In this document: positions 14,798 through 15,487 of the stretch, one piece after another
How the letters are laid out: every line of letters begins with the position of its first letter
Numbering within the stretch: the first letter of the stretch is position 1
Source: Actinomycetes bacterium
Lineage (GTDB): Bacteria; Actinomycetota; Actinomycetes; Mycobacteriales; Mycobacteriaceae
DNA: 15,487 bases
Direction of reading: 5' to 3'
Assembly (NCBI GenBank): GCA_022600695.1
Contig: JAHZJY010000367.1
Span: forward strand, 1-15,487
The notes under the pieces: model-generated
What the model was told of the DNA's origin: nothing
Databases searched by the model: none
Seen by the model: the letters and a program-made list of their open reading frames with translations, nothing else
Translations under genes and position numbers: made by a program

Positions 14798-15487
14798 TCA
14801 CCGGGCGAGCCCGGTTCGCTGCTGCAGGAACGGCACCACCTCGGCGGCAACGGCGTCGGTGGCCTCCAGCCAAGCCCAGTGCCCGACCCCGGCCAGGATC
14901 CGGATCTCGACCCGCGGAAACACCTCGACCTGCCGGTACGCCTGCTGAACGGGGATGTAGGCGTCGGCATCTCCGAACACCACCAGGGCGTCCAGGTCGT
15001 GCTGCCGCAACCGGACGGCCAGTTGATCGGAGTCCGCCGGCCGGGTCGACCGGTACAGCCGGAGCACGGCGCGGCGGGTCTTGGCCGGCATCAGGTGCCC
15101 CGCGATGGTGTCCACCCAGCGGGCCGGCAGGCCCGGGTTCTCCCGGGCCAGCAACCGGGTCGCCACCGTCCGGTCCAGCGTCCGCATCGACACCTCACCC
15201 AGCACCGGGGTCCGCCACACCCGGGCCATCCGGTGCCAGCGGTAGCCGAGCAGCACGCCGGTGTTGACGAACGTCACGCTGGCGACGTCGCCGGGATGGT
15301 CGGCCGCCCAGGCCGCGGCGAACGGGCCGCCGAAGTCGTGGGCCACCAGGTGCACCCGGTCGACGCCGAGCTCGCGGATCACCCCGTCCAGAAAGCGCGC
15401 GTAGCTGTAGACCGTGTAATCGCGGTCCGGTCGCTCATCGGCCGCGCCGAAGCCCGGCAGGTCGGGTGCGATGACACGGGCGAACCC
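14798..15487 (-). CDS. Alpha/beta hydrolase (epoxide hydrolase/dehalogenase-like), C-terminal part
   Basis: Partial gene; the start lies beyond the right edge and 229 codons are visible. The first visible residues, RVIAPDLPGFGAADERP, are the loop after strand 4 of alpha/beta hydrolases. The nucleophile elbow is VHLVAHDFGG with Asp as nucleophile, as in epoxide hydrolases and haloalkane or haloacetate dehalogenases rather than Ser-esterases. The acid is probably in VVFGDADAYIP, and the base is His in AGVGHWAWLE. A helical cap lies between (VATRLLARENPGLPARWVD). The substrate cannot be told from this. The gene ends 91 bp before the DUF1269-like gene on the same strand; a DosR-like site in that gap suggests the two are at least partly separately controlled. 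Confidence 0.85.
   Translation of the reverse strand, partial: GFARVIAPDLPGFGAADERPDRDYTVYSYARFLDGVIRELGVDRVHLVAHDFGGPFAAAWAADHPGDVASVTFVNTGVLLGYRWHRMARVWRTPVLGEVSMRTLDRTVATRLLARENPGLPARWVDTIAGHLMPAKTRRAVLRLYRSTRPADSDQLAVRLRQHDLDALVVFGDADAYIPVQQAYRQVEVFPRVEIRILAGVGHWAWLEATDAVAAEVVPFLQQRTGLAR

Noticed and set aside
1..15487. CRISPR array, phage, toxin-antitoxin or new defence system
   Set aside because: No regular repeats, integrase, transposase, nuclease/methylase pair or toxin-like gene pair was seen. Lhr is a conserved repair helicase here, not part of a defence cluster.

Overview
The window is GC-rich actinobacterial DNA. Its gene content points to a Mycobacterium/Mycolicibacterium-type organism: an AccA3-type acyl-CoA carboxylase alpha subunit facing a sigF-rsbW pair, a very long Lhr helicase followed by a Nei2-type glycosylase, a four-cysteine PknH_C-like lipoprotein, and mycobacterial SigF-type promoter motifs. 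No rRNA, tRNA, CRISPR array or insertion sequence is visible, and no gap between genes exceeds about 190 bp.

Layout. (1) Positions 1-2489: the start of an acyl-CoA dehydrogenase gene (minus, cut by the window edge) is divergent from accA3 (plus), which is followed by a 72-codon gene of unknown function. (2) Positions 2457-4021: rsbW and sigF (minus, overlapping by 4 nt) face accA3. Upstream of rsbW lie two back-to-back promoters that both fit GTTT-N17-GGGTA(T/C). One drives rsbW-sigF; the other points at a 49-aa Rho_N/SAP-like microprotein gene at 3872-4021. (3) Positions 4028-8842: a redox and lipid-modification block. An EHN-type epoxide hydrolase and a secreted lipoprotein read leftwards; a ferredoxin, a ferredoxin reductase and a cytochrome P450 read rightwards from a 49-bp divergent gap. 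(4) Positions 8967-14180: the lhr-nei2 DNA repair pair. (5) Positions 14149-15487, minus: a DUF1269-like membrane-associated protein preceded by a DosR-box-like palindrome, and an alpha/beta hydrolase cut by the right edge.

How the parts fit. Ferredoxin, reductase and P450 form a complete class I monooxygenase chain (NADH to FAD to Fe-S cluster to heme). The epoxide hydrolase next door could process an epoxide made by the P450, but this is inference from position only. The ferredoxin has Tyr where a fourth cluster cysteine or the common His would be. SigF and RsbW are a stress/stationary-phase sigma factor and its anti-sigma partner, apparently autoregulated. Lhr and Nei2 are a helicase/glycosylase repair pair.

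Most of the window is recognisable mycobacterial biology. The least described parts are the divergent SigF promoter pair with its microprotein, the 72-codon gene downstream of accA3, the Tyr-type ferredoxin in its P450/epoxide-hydrolase setting, and the candidate DosR site before the DUF1269-like gene.
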